NCBI GenBank assembly: GCA_011109175.1
Contig: RDEW01000062.1
Coordinates: 124,001-188,000 of the forward strand
DNA from: Dicyema japonicum
Lineage: Eukaryota; Dicyemida; Rhombozoa; Dicyemidae
Direction of reading: 5' to 3'
DNA length: 64,000 nucleotides
Shown: positions 23,993 to 36,493 of the stretch, piece after piece
How the letters are laid out: every line of letters begins with the position of its first letter
Position numbering within the stretch: position 1 is the stretch's first letter
Notes under the pieces: model-generated
The model's database searches: none
The model's input: the letters and a program-made list of their open reading frames with translations, nothing else
Told to the model about the DNA's origin: nothing
Position numbers and translations under genes: made by a program

Positions 23993-24099
23993 ATGATGGA
24001 AGTGTACTAAATAATTTAAATAAAATAATTACTAAAATAATATTTAAATTATTATTAAAGTTTTTAATCAATTAGCTAGAAATTGTGGCGCTGCGCTAT
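23993..24099. promoter_or_regulatory. short spacer upstream of PSMA4
   Basis: About 100 bp of A/T-only-like sequence separates the PSMA4 start from a LINE fragment. Any promoter must lie here or inside the LINE. No specific element is recognised. Confidence 0.25.
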
Positions 24100-24990
24100 C
24101 AACCAGAGATTTGAAAGTGCAACAACAGTCCTGAGAATTGACCTCTACCTCTCTAGGGCCTTTGACACGGTCCGCCGTGGTCTACTTCTCAGGATACTGG
24201 AATAATTCTTGGACCCTGATTCTGTCAGTATGATCAGAGTGTTGCTATCTAACACAAAGCTCAGAGTGCGGGTCGGTAAGACGTTTTCCCGTGAATTTAC
24301 GTGCAATGTTGGTGCTCCCCAGGGAGATTCCCTCTTGCCCCTGCTATTTGTCATATATCTGGAGGCGGCATTACAAGATCTTCGGAAGTTCTATGATGGC
24401 AACATCGTCGAAATTGCCTATGCGGACGACGTCGACCTTGTGTCAAAAGACAAATCGGCACTGGTGGCACCTGCTGAGCTGAAACGATGGTTCCTTGGAA
24501 TGAACACCGCAAAAACTGACATTGTGGAAATCAGGAGAATGGAAAGCAGATCAGGTGAAACATGACGAAAAACAAACAAACTTGGCTCTTTACTTGGAGA
24601 CTTCAAGATATTGCCAGAAGGAAGGCCCTTGCTTGGAAAACGATGAACAAGTTGATGAAAGAGTGGTTGGCAAACGGCAATCCTGCACATAACTTTGTTT
24701 GAGACTGTATGAAGCCTATGTCAAGCCGATCCTAATATACAATTCATCGACCTGGGGGACGTCCAAAAGCGAACAACTTGGACTAGACTTTTTCCATCAA
24801 AGACAACTTAGATCGCTACTAGGACTGAACTGGCCAGCAAGAATAAACAAGGAATCGCTGTACAAGAGATGTTGCACGGGTCCACTGAGTCTCGAAATTG
24901 CTGATATGCGCTGGAGGTTTAAATTCATATCATTTAAAATTCTCGTCACTTGGTTGAAGATTTCTTTTCTACTGTTTCTGTTCTTCTTTG
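24100..24990 (+). mobile_element. LINE reverse transcriptase fragment with YADD box
   Basis: Motif A reads LSRAFDTVRRGLLL (about 24150-24190), motif B region NVGAPQGDSLLPLLF, and motif C EIAYADDVDLVS. After two frame breaks the thumb region has LRLYEAYVKPILIYNSSTWG and QLRSLLGLNWPARI. Sequence keeps YADD but carries stops (24205 region, 24565, 24690). It ends where a SINE family A body begins near 24970, suggesting the SINE landed in or next to the LINE. Confidence 0.8.
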
Positions 24991-25050
24991 TTCTCTAGAG
25001 TGGAGCCATGTGATCCACCTTTTTTCAGGTGGCAGCCAATGATTATTAAC
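24975..25050 (+). repeat. SINE family A body fragment
   Basis: Contains TTCTGTTCTTCTTTGTTCTC and GCCATGTGATCCACCT, shared with 45075-45290 (TTCTGTTCCTCTTC, GTCATGTGATCCACCT). Confidence 0.5.
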
Positions 25051-25559
25051 TTCAGATATTAACTTTTATTAACTTCAGGTCAATAAATGAATAAGAGTGT
25101 ACGTTCGATATACACATGGAGCATCTCATGGAACATAGAAAATGTACTGAAAATGGAAGAAAATCAATTTACTGATGAATATCTTAGGACTATGATAGAT
25201 CGGCAAATCCTAGAAATGTCATACAGAGTACATAAAGGCATGAATTTTGAAACATGCGGTTTTTGGACTCCACCCGATCTCTTGAAACAATTACTGAGAT
25301 CACAGCTATTTGGAAAAGGACGTACAGAATGGCAGAATAGTGAATAATTTGAAAGAAATCACTGTCACCAACTCTGAAAACCTTAATTTATCTAAACATC
25401 GCAGGGCGTCAATTACATCTTGACCGTACTGTTCTCATTCCATTACGGTCTTGTATGGACTCAATGGAGGAGCACCGAGTCATGTTGAGGGCTTAGTTTG
25501 AAAATGTTAACCGATAAATTCATTGCTGATAAATTTTAAGGGACCACGTGGGGTAGGTT

Positions 25560-28500
25560 CGCGGGGAGAGTGGCTGAGGTCAAATTCCAGAAACTCATGG
25601 TCAGGGACCTATATAGAGAATGTTTAAAATTTGTTTTTTTATATTATAGTTAAAATTTTGGGGGTTAATTCGGCGATAGAAACCACGTGGCCTGGAAAAA
25701 GAGTGTTATTTTGTAAGCAGGAAGGTTGGTTCTTGGTTTGTAAAGAGGAGGTAATTGGTAGTGAAAATTACCCTGGGAATTTTACTGAGGAGATTGTTTG
25801 ACAGTTTAAGTTAAAAGACGAGCCTCGAGGACGATTATAACGTAAGTTGGAAGGCGTGGTCGTAAGAACGTCGAAAATTAAATTACTGAGAAAGAGGATC
25901 TCCAGGCACAGGGATAATCATCTTCAGTTTTTCTAAATGTTCTGTCGAATCTTTTGTTATATCAATTGAAAACAATGAGTGTTCTCCGGTGGTTGAGATT
26001 GTTAAACCATTGGCGATTAAAAGAAAGATGTAAGATATGAGTTTCAGGTAGAATGAAAAAAAAAGGAATCTGTGTTGGGATTCTGTAACAACAGGTATGA
26101 TGTGATAAAATTCAAATGTGGCTCATTTCGCACTTTTCGAAACAATAGCATAGCAAAAGGCAAGACTGTCCACAACTCATTCTTTTTTCTATAGTTAACT
26201 AAAAGAGTGTAATTATGATATTGATAAGTTCCCCCTAACTTTTAGCCATCTTCTGAACATGAAATCTCCAACAGCGAAAGTTTTTGTGGTAGGGAAGTAA
26301 TGACGTATCAATAAATTGTCTCAAAGGATTGCACATTAGTGTTGCTAGGAGAAGGCCGGTGTGAGGACTAGAAGGGTTTCTGTTTTGAGTGATTCTTTTT
26401 GACTGTTTTCCAAAAGACCACCAAAAAAGGTTAAATCAACTAATTAGTGACTCCGACTTACAATAAACATCCGAACACTCTGCGAGTGTTAGCAGTGTCT
26501 TACTCTCTTCGAACCTACTGGTATGTCTCCGAAGAATCTATTGGAGTGCCCTTATTTATAGTCGATCGGAATTTTTTCTGTGTAAATCATCTTTGCTCTG
26601 AATGGGTTTTCTATGTTTTACATAACCATAAGAAACCCTGGGCCATTTCTCAATTCTTTTTGAAAGGAGTAGCTATGGATGAGCTGTATGGTTTTCCGCC
26701 TGAGCGAGTTTATACACTAGATCCTTAAAGAGGAAAAATGAAGGGAGAATCTCTAGGAGAAAACAAAGCATATTCAATTGTCGGCGCAATAACTCGAGTA
26801 TAGATCTTATGTGACCCAATATGGGGAGTAACCTTGACTTTGAAGTAGTTTTTATTAATCCTGAATCTTCACGACAACCAGTAAACAATTTTTCCAGTCA
26901 TAGCTGATATTAGGAGGTTAAGTTTGAATTAAAGATTTTCTTTGTTAGAAGTGTGTTTTTATGTTAAAACCTTCTGTGATGAACTGGGAGACGGCTCCCA
27001 CATAATTGCTGTGGAACGTTCAAGTATTGGCAGAATAAGGAAGTTTAACATTAATACCAGTTTCTCAAGCAGTTTTGACAAGGTGGTAGATTATTTTTTG
27101 GTGTTCCCGGCTTGAGAATTGGTATCAATGCCTGAGGCCTTACGTGCTTGAGAGTCACAGAAACTGGTGAACATAGAAATTTAATAGACTTGTCCACATC
27201 ATGGGGTGCGAAGAATGTAGTATAAGGTTTCTACTGTGAACTACATTTTTGACTCACAAAGAACGAGATAAATTTTGTTACTGGTCGACACAAAATATTT
27301 CATAAGTTTCTTTGCAAGTTTGAGTTTGGGTTCCGAGGTACTGAAAAAACGGTTTGCTCTTCCATCACATTATATTTTACTTTCTTTAGGATTTTCCAGA
27401 AATTAGCACAAGAGTGTTTATGACAAAGCCTTCTAACCAAATGGTCCCATATGAGCTTGTGGTTGGTCCCTGATTAAGTGGGTGATTCTTGAATTTAGAA
27501 TTTAGGAAGAAGTAACAGCCTCACCGTGCTACTGTCTCCTTTTTATGGGTTTCGTTCTCTAATAAGCAAAATGGCGTTGGATGGCAGTTTAGGGTTAAAT
27601 CTCATATACGATGAACGTGGAATAAATAATTTATTCTATTCCATAAATTTTTTGATAACACCTTTGCTGCATAATCGGTGGAACATTCACGTGTGAAATC
27701 AGATATCCGATTGTCCACATAAGTACTGAACCCAACACAGTCCTCCTTCGAATAGTTCTTCAATCTTGTAGAATATCGATGAACACAAAGAGGACCCCTG
27801 ACTCGTAATACAATAAGGTCGTGGCGACTTGAAAATCCATAGCAAACAGTACATGAAATATGTTCTGCTAAAAATGGTGAACACAACGACATGTTTGGAG
27901 AATTGGAATTATTTTTTTCTACGGATACTGATCGTGGTATGACATCCTGGGTGTTAAGAATAATTACTTCGTCCGTAGAGATAGGAATATACTCTCCGTG
28001 ACTGTCGGTTGATTGTGACACAAACTGACATGGATTTTTTTGCTTTTAAGTCGCCGCATAATAACAAATCCTTTAGTCCACAATCTTGATAGGCTGTGAA
28101 TATAGAAGTCGTACAACTCCTTAAAGTGGGATATAAATATTACACAGTGAAGTACATCTCGCTGGCGAAAGAAGCTACTTCAATAAAAATCTGTTCAAAA
28201 ATATTATCCCCTGCACAGAGAAAATACAAATCAAGCGACGTCCGTTAATATAAGTCCTTCCTTAACAATTGTCAATAGTCCTCCACCGAGACATCTTGTC
28301 CGGTTATGCGAAGTACAAAATAACCTAGAAAACAGAGGATGGTGGATGTTCGAGAAAGTTTCAATTCCAGGATGAGGGCAATGTTCATTTTCGATTAGGC
28401 TAAAAGGGAACGTAGTTCAAACACTTTTTATTGCGGATTCTACTGAAATTTAATTGTAGAATTATCTGCTTAGAGCAGAGACTCAGATTAGGTACTATAT

Positions 28501-28980
28501 CGCCAGAAAAAAGGGAAATTGATAGGTCACCCTTCCAAAAATTGTAGAGGGGTAGCGAATGTTGAAACGGTTCTTTTCCATGCAAAACTTGAACTGAGCG
28601 ACACCACAACAAATGAACTACATGATACCACGCTTATAGGACAAATTAATGATAGAGAGTAAATTAAGGGTGACAATAAAATCATTCCATTTTTGTGTTT
28701 TAAAATAAGAATTGTCAATTTTTTAAATATCTCAGACACGACGTTTTTTAACAGAAAAGTGACCTCAGGCTTAAATACAGCCTTGTGCAAATGTTACCGA
28801 CAGGGTCAAGTAATTCATAAGATAAGCAAAGATGTTACTTTTGTTTGATAATTTTTATCATTTTTAAAAAAGAAATATTCTTTTTAAATTTTTAGCTCAA
28901 CTAATCTATTTTTTATTTTCTAATTATACATTTTTTTTAATTAAAAAATTTTTATTATTGTAAAATTATTATCTTTTTTT
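25560..28980. other. long stretch without a recognised gene
   Basis: Open frames at 26447-26728 (+, 93 codons, starting MTPTYNKH) and 27602-28021 (-, 139 codons, starting MSQSTDSHGEY) are the longest. Neither shows a domain I know, and neither could be joined to neighbours by mini-introns. 25735-25900 (+) has a tolerably open CKQEGWFLVCKEEV frame. G+C seems somewhat higher than in the flanking AT-rich spacers. The stretch may be an unrecognised degraded element. Confidence 0.3.
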
Positions 28981-28986
28981 TAACAA

Positions 28987-29235
28987 TTAAACAAATATCA
29001 GTTGAGGAAGCCTGCTGCGTGGATTGCGAACGAGTTCCCTCGGAGTATGGCTATTCCAATCTTTTGTCTTAGGCCATAGCCCTTCTCGTTGATCCCTTTT
29101 CTTTCTGGCAAGCAATCCTCCGAGTTCTTGCAAGAATTCAGCCGTCATTGGATACATTAAAAATGAGATTTTTTCGCTTTTTACTTTTTTTAACGAAAAA
29201 CAAACCCGTGCATATGTTACCGCCACTTTACTCAA
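28987..29235 (-). mobile_element. 3' end of RLE-type retrotransposon (copy E)
   Basis: Minus strand has MTAEFLQELGGLLARK (end of the endonuclease) and then, one frame over, RQKIGIAILRGNS and HAAGFLN stop. This is the same end as copy C, 5'-truncated. Confidence 0.65.
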
Positions 29236-29262
29236 AATTCAAGATAAACCGAGATTTTTGTT

Positions 29263-29510
29263 AAAAAATTGTAAAATTAATATTTAGAAGTTCTTCTTTT
29301 ATTGCAAATAACTTCGTCATTATTTTAGGCATGGATTTGTATAATAATTGTATATATTCATTGTCCATACTGTTCCAAATATTTTGAGCGGTTATCAAAA
29401 GTTCTGAAACTGTTTTTGGACTTTTATCTGCTTTACCTATCCACGACGCTACTTTTTTAACAGAATTTGAAAAAAACGTGTGATTCTCTTGGGATTTACG
29501 CGTTGAGGAG
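29263..29510 (-). mobile_element. Tc1-like transposase C-terminal scrap
   Basis: Minus strand: SPKTVSELLITAQNIWNSM then YIQLLYKSMPKIMTKLFAIK, matching the SSL-EL---W-SI---YI--LV-SMP-R---V---KG tail of Tc1 transposases. No catalytic residues or inverted repeats found. Confidence 0.5.
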
Positions 29511-29639
29511 GCTTCTACCAACTATAGAAGGAAACAATCAGATTCGACTAATGCAAAAATAATTTATTAACAAAAAAAAAACTAAGAATCATTATTTTTT
29601 ATTAAAATAAGACGAAGAATGAACAAATCCGTAAAGAAT

Positions 29640-30109
29640 GCCCAAATTAACGGCCACAGGGAAACCAATAGAATGTTTTACTTTTTTAAACAGCACAAAA
29701 AATAGACGAAAATATAGCAAACATAACCACATTTCTATCAACACTTCGATTCACAGGATTGGATCTGTATTTGTAACAAGAATTATAGAAGATTTGATCA
29801 CTTTCATCAAAAAACATTGGAAGAGATATTAAAGGCGACAGAAGACCAGCTCCCACAGCCGATTCTAGTGCCAAATAAGATAGAAGTCGGAAATGATAGC
29901 GTATATTGGTTAAGAATCCGAGTTTTAAAAATAGAGTAAATTGGACCGCATATTAAACTTCCTGTAACAACTCCAAATTCAAGTGATTTAAAAAATGTGT
30001 TTATGAAATGCTCCAAACGAGGATAAGTTATGTAACCAATTTCATTTTTTCCAAATTCTTTATTTAAATAATAAAGATACAAGTCCATCAACAAATAGTT
30101 AATTTTCAA
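29640..30109 (-). CDS. putative multi-pass membrane protein, unidentified
   Basis: Starts MKINYLLMDLYLYYLNKEFG (30109). Its hydrophobic stretches include FGVVTGSLICGPIYSIFK, then, after a shift of frame near 29900, LALESAVGAGLLSPLISLP, and later VVMFAIFSSIFCAV. The shift could be a mini-intron or an indel. Gly-rich membrane segments and a DR residue pair recall small mitochondrial inner-membrane proteins, but no family is assigned. It could also be a pseudogene. Confidence 0.4.
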
Positions 30110-30184
30110 ATATAATTAATTATTGATAATTTAATTAATGAAAATTTTAATAATTATATTAAGAACTCGTAATAAATTTTCGAC

Positions 30185-30870
30185 GTGGATCGCCTCCTCG
30201 CGGCAAAATTTGGATGTTATGTTTTACATACAAAATTTATTTTATTTATTTTTAAAGATCTACGAACTTTTGCCCATGGGATCTTTTGGCTGTTCTCAAG
30301 GGAGCGCTCACACCCTTCTCCGTCTCTTACTCTCTCCGGGGACATCGAACTTAATCTGGGTCAATCGAATACCTAACACTTCCAACTAAATATTAACGGA
30401 ATCTTGCGAAAATCAGATTAGCTGATGGATTTTTTATCTTTTCATGACGTGGGCGTTGTTTTAATATAGAAAACTCAATTTTAACCATAACGTAAACTCC
30501 TCGATTCAAAGGATACTCATCCATTCACATGGATCGTCCTAGTGGAACGAATGAGGGAGGAGGTTATCTCACTTGTTCGTGACAGTATCCCCTTTATTGA
30601 CACAGCCGAATCAACACACTCCACATTTCTATCTGATGCCCATCTGGAGCTCACCTCGTATTGATAAAAATCAACAACGTAGCGTACGCAATCGTCAACC
30701 TATATATCCCTCCTCCCAGTTGCTCCAAATTGTATCAACCTGACCTCTCTTGGATCTCGTCCCTGAAGAACACAATCGTGTGCAGGAACTTAAATCTCAG
30801 GAATCATATATGGTCTGTCGATGTAAACTATGTCTCGTAGTCCTAAATGACCCGCACCAATACACCCGTA
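30185..30870 (+). mobile_element. LINE 5' ORF2 piece with 2A-like motif and APE endonuclease start
   Basis: 30323-30365 encodes LTLSGDIELNLGQ, a decayed form of the LLLLSGD-E-NPGP motif found at the start of some LINE open frames. After frame breaks, 30560-30870 encodes GGGYLTCS/GGVISLVRDS-IPFID, DAHLELTS, AYAIVNLYIPPPS and NLRNHIWSVD, the order of an APE endonuclease (GG--IL-R, V--YIPP, GD-NAHH--W). The copy is 3'-truncated and followed by a different LINE. Confidence 0.6.
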
Positions 30871-31039
30871 CTGCTTTACGACCAGAAGATTCTAAAATCT
30901 CCCCCAATTGGATTATCTCCAAGAGATGACCTTATCCACTACGAAAGTCTCGCGAATGTTCAGATTAGGACAAACGTTGCCAATGGGAAAGGCGTCAGTC
31001 GGACATAGTGCATAGGACACCTCTTTAATCCGCTGCGGC

Positions 31040-33430
31040 TTTTTTATTGGAAGGAACATGATCACATGGACGAGAAGAAGTCCGGTGATTTGTTATAACT
31101 CTCAACAAATAGGACATTTCGCATAACAATGCAAGGAGAAGTGTTTCCGCTGTGCCGGGGAACACGACATTTCCGACTGTAAGATGGATCCTTGATGGAG
31201 AATAAACTACGTCAACTCCGGATCTTCCAAACACGAGGCTAGGTATGGAGGATGTCCATGTTAATAACAGCTAGACAAAAACTGTATACTCGCAACAGTA
31301 AACCGGAAGCAAGACAAATGGAAAAGACCAAACTCAGATGTAACACGGAAACACTACCGAGAATAAATATGCTCTCAGAATCTAAGACACGGGCAGAGAG
31401 GGGTAAAAGAATAGCCGTCCCTCGAGAAAGTAACCTATCAGTTTGACAGACCCGAAGTAACATCACAGAAAAGATCTCCCGAGAATCGGTCAGGCAGACA
31501 CGAGGTAACATTCTTGAAAAGGTCTCCCAAGAATTTAGAGATATAATCTCAAGACCGAAAGAGTTTAGTGCTATCCTAGAAGTGGATTTAAACAAAATGA
31601 TTGACAGCAATGGAGACCCCCAAAAAGTCACTTAAAAAGCAATTGAAGAAAGATCTGAAAATAGTGTTGGTGAATGCCCTATTCCTAAGAAAAAGGCATC
31701 GCGATCTGACACTAATTGCGACGACCACAAAGGTTGATGTTTTGGTGGTCAACGAGACAAAAGCAAAAAAATGATACTCACTTTATGGATGGGTTCTACT
31801 CCATAAATATCTCATCGCGATCTGACACTACTTGCGACGACCACCAAGGTTGATGTTTTGGTGGTCAACGAGACAAAAGCAAAACAATAATACTCACTTA
31901 TTGGATGGGTTTTACTCCATAAATATATCATGGGAGGAAGGTACTATGGCTGCCACGGGAACCTTCCTCTTCTACCGTGATGACTTAAAAGTGCGGAATC
32001 CTAACATTGTCTCGGGCTTGCAGTGCGAATTCGTGTCCATTGAAATACGCTGCTGCGAATTATGGATGAACGTTAGGGGATCTATATTTGAAAGACATTA
32101 GGAACTGTTCTACAGACATTAGCAAATTCTTTGAGCAAAATACGATGGCTACACTGGTGGGTGACCTAAATGCTAAGAAGGTGAGCTAAGGGTGCTACAA
32201 AACGGACGACGACTGAAGATCTTGGCCGAGAATGCTGGCCTTGAAGTCATGCTATCGGATTAGCCAAACCACTTCTCTCACCATGGCGAGACATGCTTGG
32301 ATTGTTCCTTGTATCACCGCAACTACAGGCCTATGTGTAGAGACCATGAACTATTGGATGGTCTTAGAGATGCTGAGAAGGAAATCAAGACGGCAATCAA
32401 AATATTCAAGGCAAATGGTCCGAAATTTGACTTCATCAACACGATAATGTTCAAGGAAGATCCGGAAGCCTTGCTACTTGTTCCACAGAATTTGTTTGAC
32501 ACAAGGATAAGTATGGGCATATTCCACAACGGTGGAAGAATTTGACTGTAAAAATAATACCAAAGCCAGAAAAGTCAGGGAGTGACCCTTTCAACTATAG
32601 GCCGAACAGCCTTATATGCTAAGATTATTGAGCAGATTATCTTCAAGAAGCTGTGTCATATAAAAACGGTTTCCTCCTCGCAGAACAATGGAGATTCCAT
32701 ACAGGAAAATCCTGCATTGATTGTATATACCAAAAGTAAATGGTTTATTAAGAGGGATAAGAAAGCAAAAGACAGATGAACCTGGTGTGCCTTGATATTT
32801 CCAAAGCCTTTGATAGTGTTTGGAATAAAGCTCCCATATCAAGGCTAATGTTAGCGGATATTCCAAGATACATGTTTGTATGGCTGAGGAATTTCCTAAT
32901 TGGGAAGATATCTCAAGTGCGTATTGGAGGACTCGCGTCCCGCAGGGCTCTGTCTTAAGCTCCCTTTTGTTCAACGTATTCCTATCAGACTTCCAGATCC
33001 CATCTGATCGGAATTCAAAATTACTTATATACGCGGATGAAATCTTAATAATGGACATGTCTGGTAAGTCAACCCTATCGGAGAGGAGGCTCAAGAAATA
33101 TATTAATTATGTTCAAGACTAGTGCGACCGGTGAGGGATGAATCTCGCATTGTGGTTCAGATTCAAACAAGAAACTTAATGGATTTCCTTAATCCTACCC
33201 TGTTTAACATTTTCTTGTCGTTTTCTCTTTCAGTCAATGTGAACTAAAGTGGCTGTCTAAACGGATAATATCGTACTCTGGGACCACTTGTGGAGATCAG
33301 TGTCTGAGGATGTAAGCCGCTGTTTCGATAACAGAGGGCTCAGGCTGAGACCTGAGAAGTACAGGTTACTAGTTTTTAACACCTAGAGTGATCGTCAATA
33401 TGTCTCCTGTATCGGTCACAGAAAAGATAA
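31040..33430 (+). mobile_element. Jockey/CR1-like LINE, gag to RT, decayed
   Basis: 31085-31250 shows three zinc knuckles (C-NSQQIGHFA, C-F-RC-AGEHDISDC, VNSGSSKHEARYGGCP) from an ORF1 protein. 31930-32190 shows the endonuclease: GTFLFYRDDLKV and LVGDLNAKK. 32560-33120 shows RT: the IIEQIIFKKL block, LDISKAFDSVWNKAP (motif A), VPQGSVLSSLLFNVFLSDF (motif B) and YADEILIM (motif C, YADD changed to YADE). Many stops and frame jumps. A 116-bp tandem duplication sits in the endonuclease part. Confidence 0.8.
31697..31928 (+). repeat. 116-bp tandem duplication inside the LINE
   Basis: Unit 1 is 31697-31812 and unit 2 is 31813-31928. Both start CATCGCGATCTGACACTA and end CTCCATAAATAT. They differ at only a few positions, so the duplication is recent relative to the decay of the host element. 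Confidence 0.9.
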
Positions 33431-33469
33431 ATTATTTGTGGGTTACTTTCTACTCAATCGCGACATACT

Positions 33470-33770
33470 TTATTTATTAACCACCGGTTTACGATCTTGG
33501 TAAACCTAGCAGAAACAATCACAACTAATTAATCCAAGGAAGGAAACCAAGGGAGGACATTTGCTTGTGTGGACCAAATTCATCCTCCTATACTCCATTA
33601 CAACCTTCCGTTTCAGAAGAGAGGTGAAGTAGGTTCACCCTCTTGCATTTTCATCGCACGTTCTACCGTCGTTGACATCACTTCATTCTTCAGCGCAAGT
33701 GATTTTTTTATAATGGTAATCTTCACCAGTGGAGTTGGTCAGGAAGATGGTAGGAAGATCCCTTTAAACA
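33470..33770 (+). repeat. interspersed repeat family C, copy 2
   Basis: Matches 51990-52255 along its length: ACTAATTAATCCAAGGAA, GCTTGTG, CATTACA-CTTCCG, GAAGTAGGTTCACC, TCTTCA-TGGA-TTGG and a shared end AAGATCCCT. Confidence 0.65.
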
Positions 33771-33799
33771 ACTGTGTGGTACCAAATGGACTCGTCGCC

Positions 33800-34435
33800 T
33801 CACGGGTGGAGTCTGTTTGACGAGAATTGATCTTCAATGAATAATCCATCTTTCAAATTCGAACCCACTACTGTCAGATCCGATGTCACCAGACACATTC
33901 AGCAAGAAGACTGGCCAAGAGTTTATGCCATATGGTAACTAACTCATCTCCTCTACCTACCCCAATAATAATTCTAAAGCTCTAAACATATCTATCAATC
34001 CAAAATCAAGCATTTCCCCGAGAGAAAAAAGATTAAAATTAGTTGAAGGTTCAAGGTTAGGGAACCACAAAATGTAACCAGTGACACATGCGAAGGTGGT
34101 GGGCCATGTGACAAATTAATATAAATTTTAATGATTCTCACTAATTACATAACAAAACATAGAAATTAAAACATTCAGGAATTGATAAATGACTAATGAT
34201 TCCCTTGTTATTTATCGAACCACGTTTACTCAAATTCCTTTAAATTGAGCCAAACAGGATTATAAGCCAGACTTTTATTCATCGATGCTTTCTCATTTCC
34301 AAAAGTTTGCCTAATGACAGCAATTTTCCTCTCTTTTATTTAATTACGATTTTTGGTCTTCAAATAATAAAAAAGACCACAAAAACATCAAAATACAAAT
34401 AAATAAACCAAATTTGAAAAATCAAAAAGAATCAA
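33800..34435. other. intergenic, nothing recognised
   Basis: AT-rich, no open frame of note on either strand. It lies 3' of MEMO1 and may hold its terminator. Confidence 0.3.
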
Positions 34436-35618
34436 TCAAAAATTAAAATAAGCCGCAGCATAACTAACTGAAGAATCACGATAAGAGGTGATCCTACTAG
34501 ATTGGTCATACTTAACAAACTGAAGCTTCCCCTGAGAAGCAGTTTCACATTTTCTGATTGTCTAAAAAAGTAATACATCATCTACAACATGTAATAAAAC
34601 AAGAATCGGATTCCTGCCACATATCGTGTTGCCAGTTCGATTTAAATATTCATTGAATGAATCAGGATTCAACTTCTCAATTAAATCCATCCCCTGTTTT
34701 AAGCAAAATTTTAACCTCTCTATCCATGGATTCAATTGATTGCCAAATATCTCCAATCCTGCGATCATAGGGAGTGAATATGAACCGATCTCCTGTATTA
34801 AAATAAATTTGTTATAAATATTAAAAAATAACCAAAAATAAATTTAAAGTAATAAAAAACTTAAAATAAAATAAATAAATTTAAAATCTAATTAATGCAT
34901 GTTGGGAGCTAAATTTCCCACTTACCCCAATGACAAAAATCCGAAGAAATTACAAACAAATTTTGCTTATCTGCTAAAAATGGCGACAAAATCTCTGAAA
35001 TCTCATCCAACGACGTGGAATTACAACTCCCAACCATAATGGGAACGATTTTTATATTTTTACTAAAGCTAGAATAAACAAGTACCCTTCAAAAACTTTA
35101 AAAATAAAAGGGAATTGCATCTCCAACGAATGCTCCGCCATATCTTGCTTTAGATTTAATTCTTTGAATATTTTTGTACATTTTAGATTTTCCATAACTT
35201 AAGTAAAAATAATCGCGACTTTCCAAATCAACCTCAAGGTTGCCCATTGGAGTTTCTATGACATTGGCTGGAGAAAGAGCGCATCCACTAAAACCACAAT
35301 GATGACTTGGTCCAAGCACAAAAACGCGAGAACTAAGAGTTACATCGAGACCAACATTTCGTTAGGATTTATTTGTTTGTAGGCGAATCCTGCACACGGA
35401 CCGCTATAGCTATATCCGGCGTGCCTTTAACGTACATAATGAATTTATACGGAGTTATTATTGCACGAGATGAGTTTGTGAAACATTTAGCGTTATTCAA
35501 AAAATTTTCTAGCTGATTTGAGAGAAGATTAGCTTAAGTTTAGGTTATGCTCCTTACCTTCTCCATCATACCATGAGCCGGAATGTCTTGCTTTTCGAAC
35601 CAGTACATCAAAAGTCAT
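34436..35618 (-). CDS. MEMO1: MEMO1 family protein
   Basis: MEMO1 is a cytosolic metal-binding protein of the dioxygenase-like fold linked to receptor tyrosine kinase signalling and cell motility. Start [17 protein letters not shown] (ATG 35618-35616). Further exons give [82 protein letters not shown] and the end [15 protein letters not shown]. The His and Cys positions lining the family's metal site (HAGY, SHH, EMQ, FCHWG) are present; EMHLP is EMQFP, with His replaced by Gln. Introns are 22-26 bp where placed; the donor just before EHSLEM is not resolved. Order and motifs make the call secure. Confidence 0.9.
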
Positions 35619-35639
35619 TAGATGTAATCAATTATATTA

Positions 35640-36480
35640 TTTAATTTAAATACTTTTTGTTATTAAGAATATTTTAAAATTATTCAATATCTTAATTGAA
35701 AGTTCAATAAACCAATATTCAAAAATTTTAATGAATAGTTTTGTTGGTTAGTTAGTATTTGGTAGAATGATTGAGGCGGCGAAATAGTTTTGGTTCATAA
35801 TCGCTTGTAAACTTAATGTCTTCATCTCTTTAATGTAATCTTAATCCCTCTCTTAGACTCGTTAGACATCGGATGCGAAAACTTTCTTATATAGAGAAGC
35901 ATGAGATCACTAATATTTAAACTCGAATTCCGCCTGACTCAAATTGAAAGATCTCGGATATGCCTGTTTTGAGGAGGAACAAGGAAATTATTCGTTAGTT
36001 ATTAATTCTCGAATGTTCTTTTAATATGTCACGGCCCAATGGTGTGTCTCGATTGATACCAGATTATTGTTTCAAAAAATGACGGCCCAATGATATCAGA
36101 TTTTATTTCGAAGAAATGAGTATATACTACAAACTGCCAATCTTAGAAACAGACTTTTTGCAAAATCCTTCTCAGATTACCAGATACTACGTTACTCACA
36201 TAAATAGCAGATTATCATTCTATAGCCAAATTATTTCTTGTAACACCATTTTTTGTGTTCTCTACCTCACTAGCTTTTAGTAGGCCAGTTGTCTCCAAAC
36301 AAGCAGCAACTATAGCTGGACACTTTCACAAATCTCTGATAGTCAACGGTTGACCCGGAAAGGAAAAAACTTAACATAGAATCAAAAAATGGTACTGGGA
36401 AAACAGCCAGGAACCCGATTAGTCCCTAATGAAGAAATATCTTTGAACTGAGTTGAGCTAAGGTACTCCTTGTTCCTCCG
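35640..36480. other. intergenic, nothing recognised
   Basis: AT-rich upstream region of MEMO1. The phrase ACGGCCCAATG occurs twice about 55 bp apart near 36030 and 36080. No coding signal. Confidence 0.3.
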
Positions 36481-36493
36481 TCGAACGTGAACT

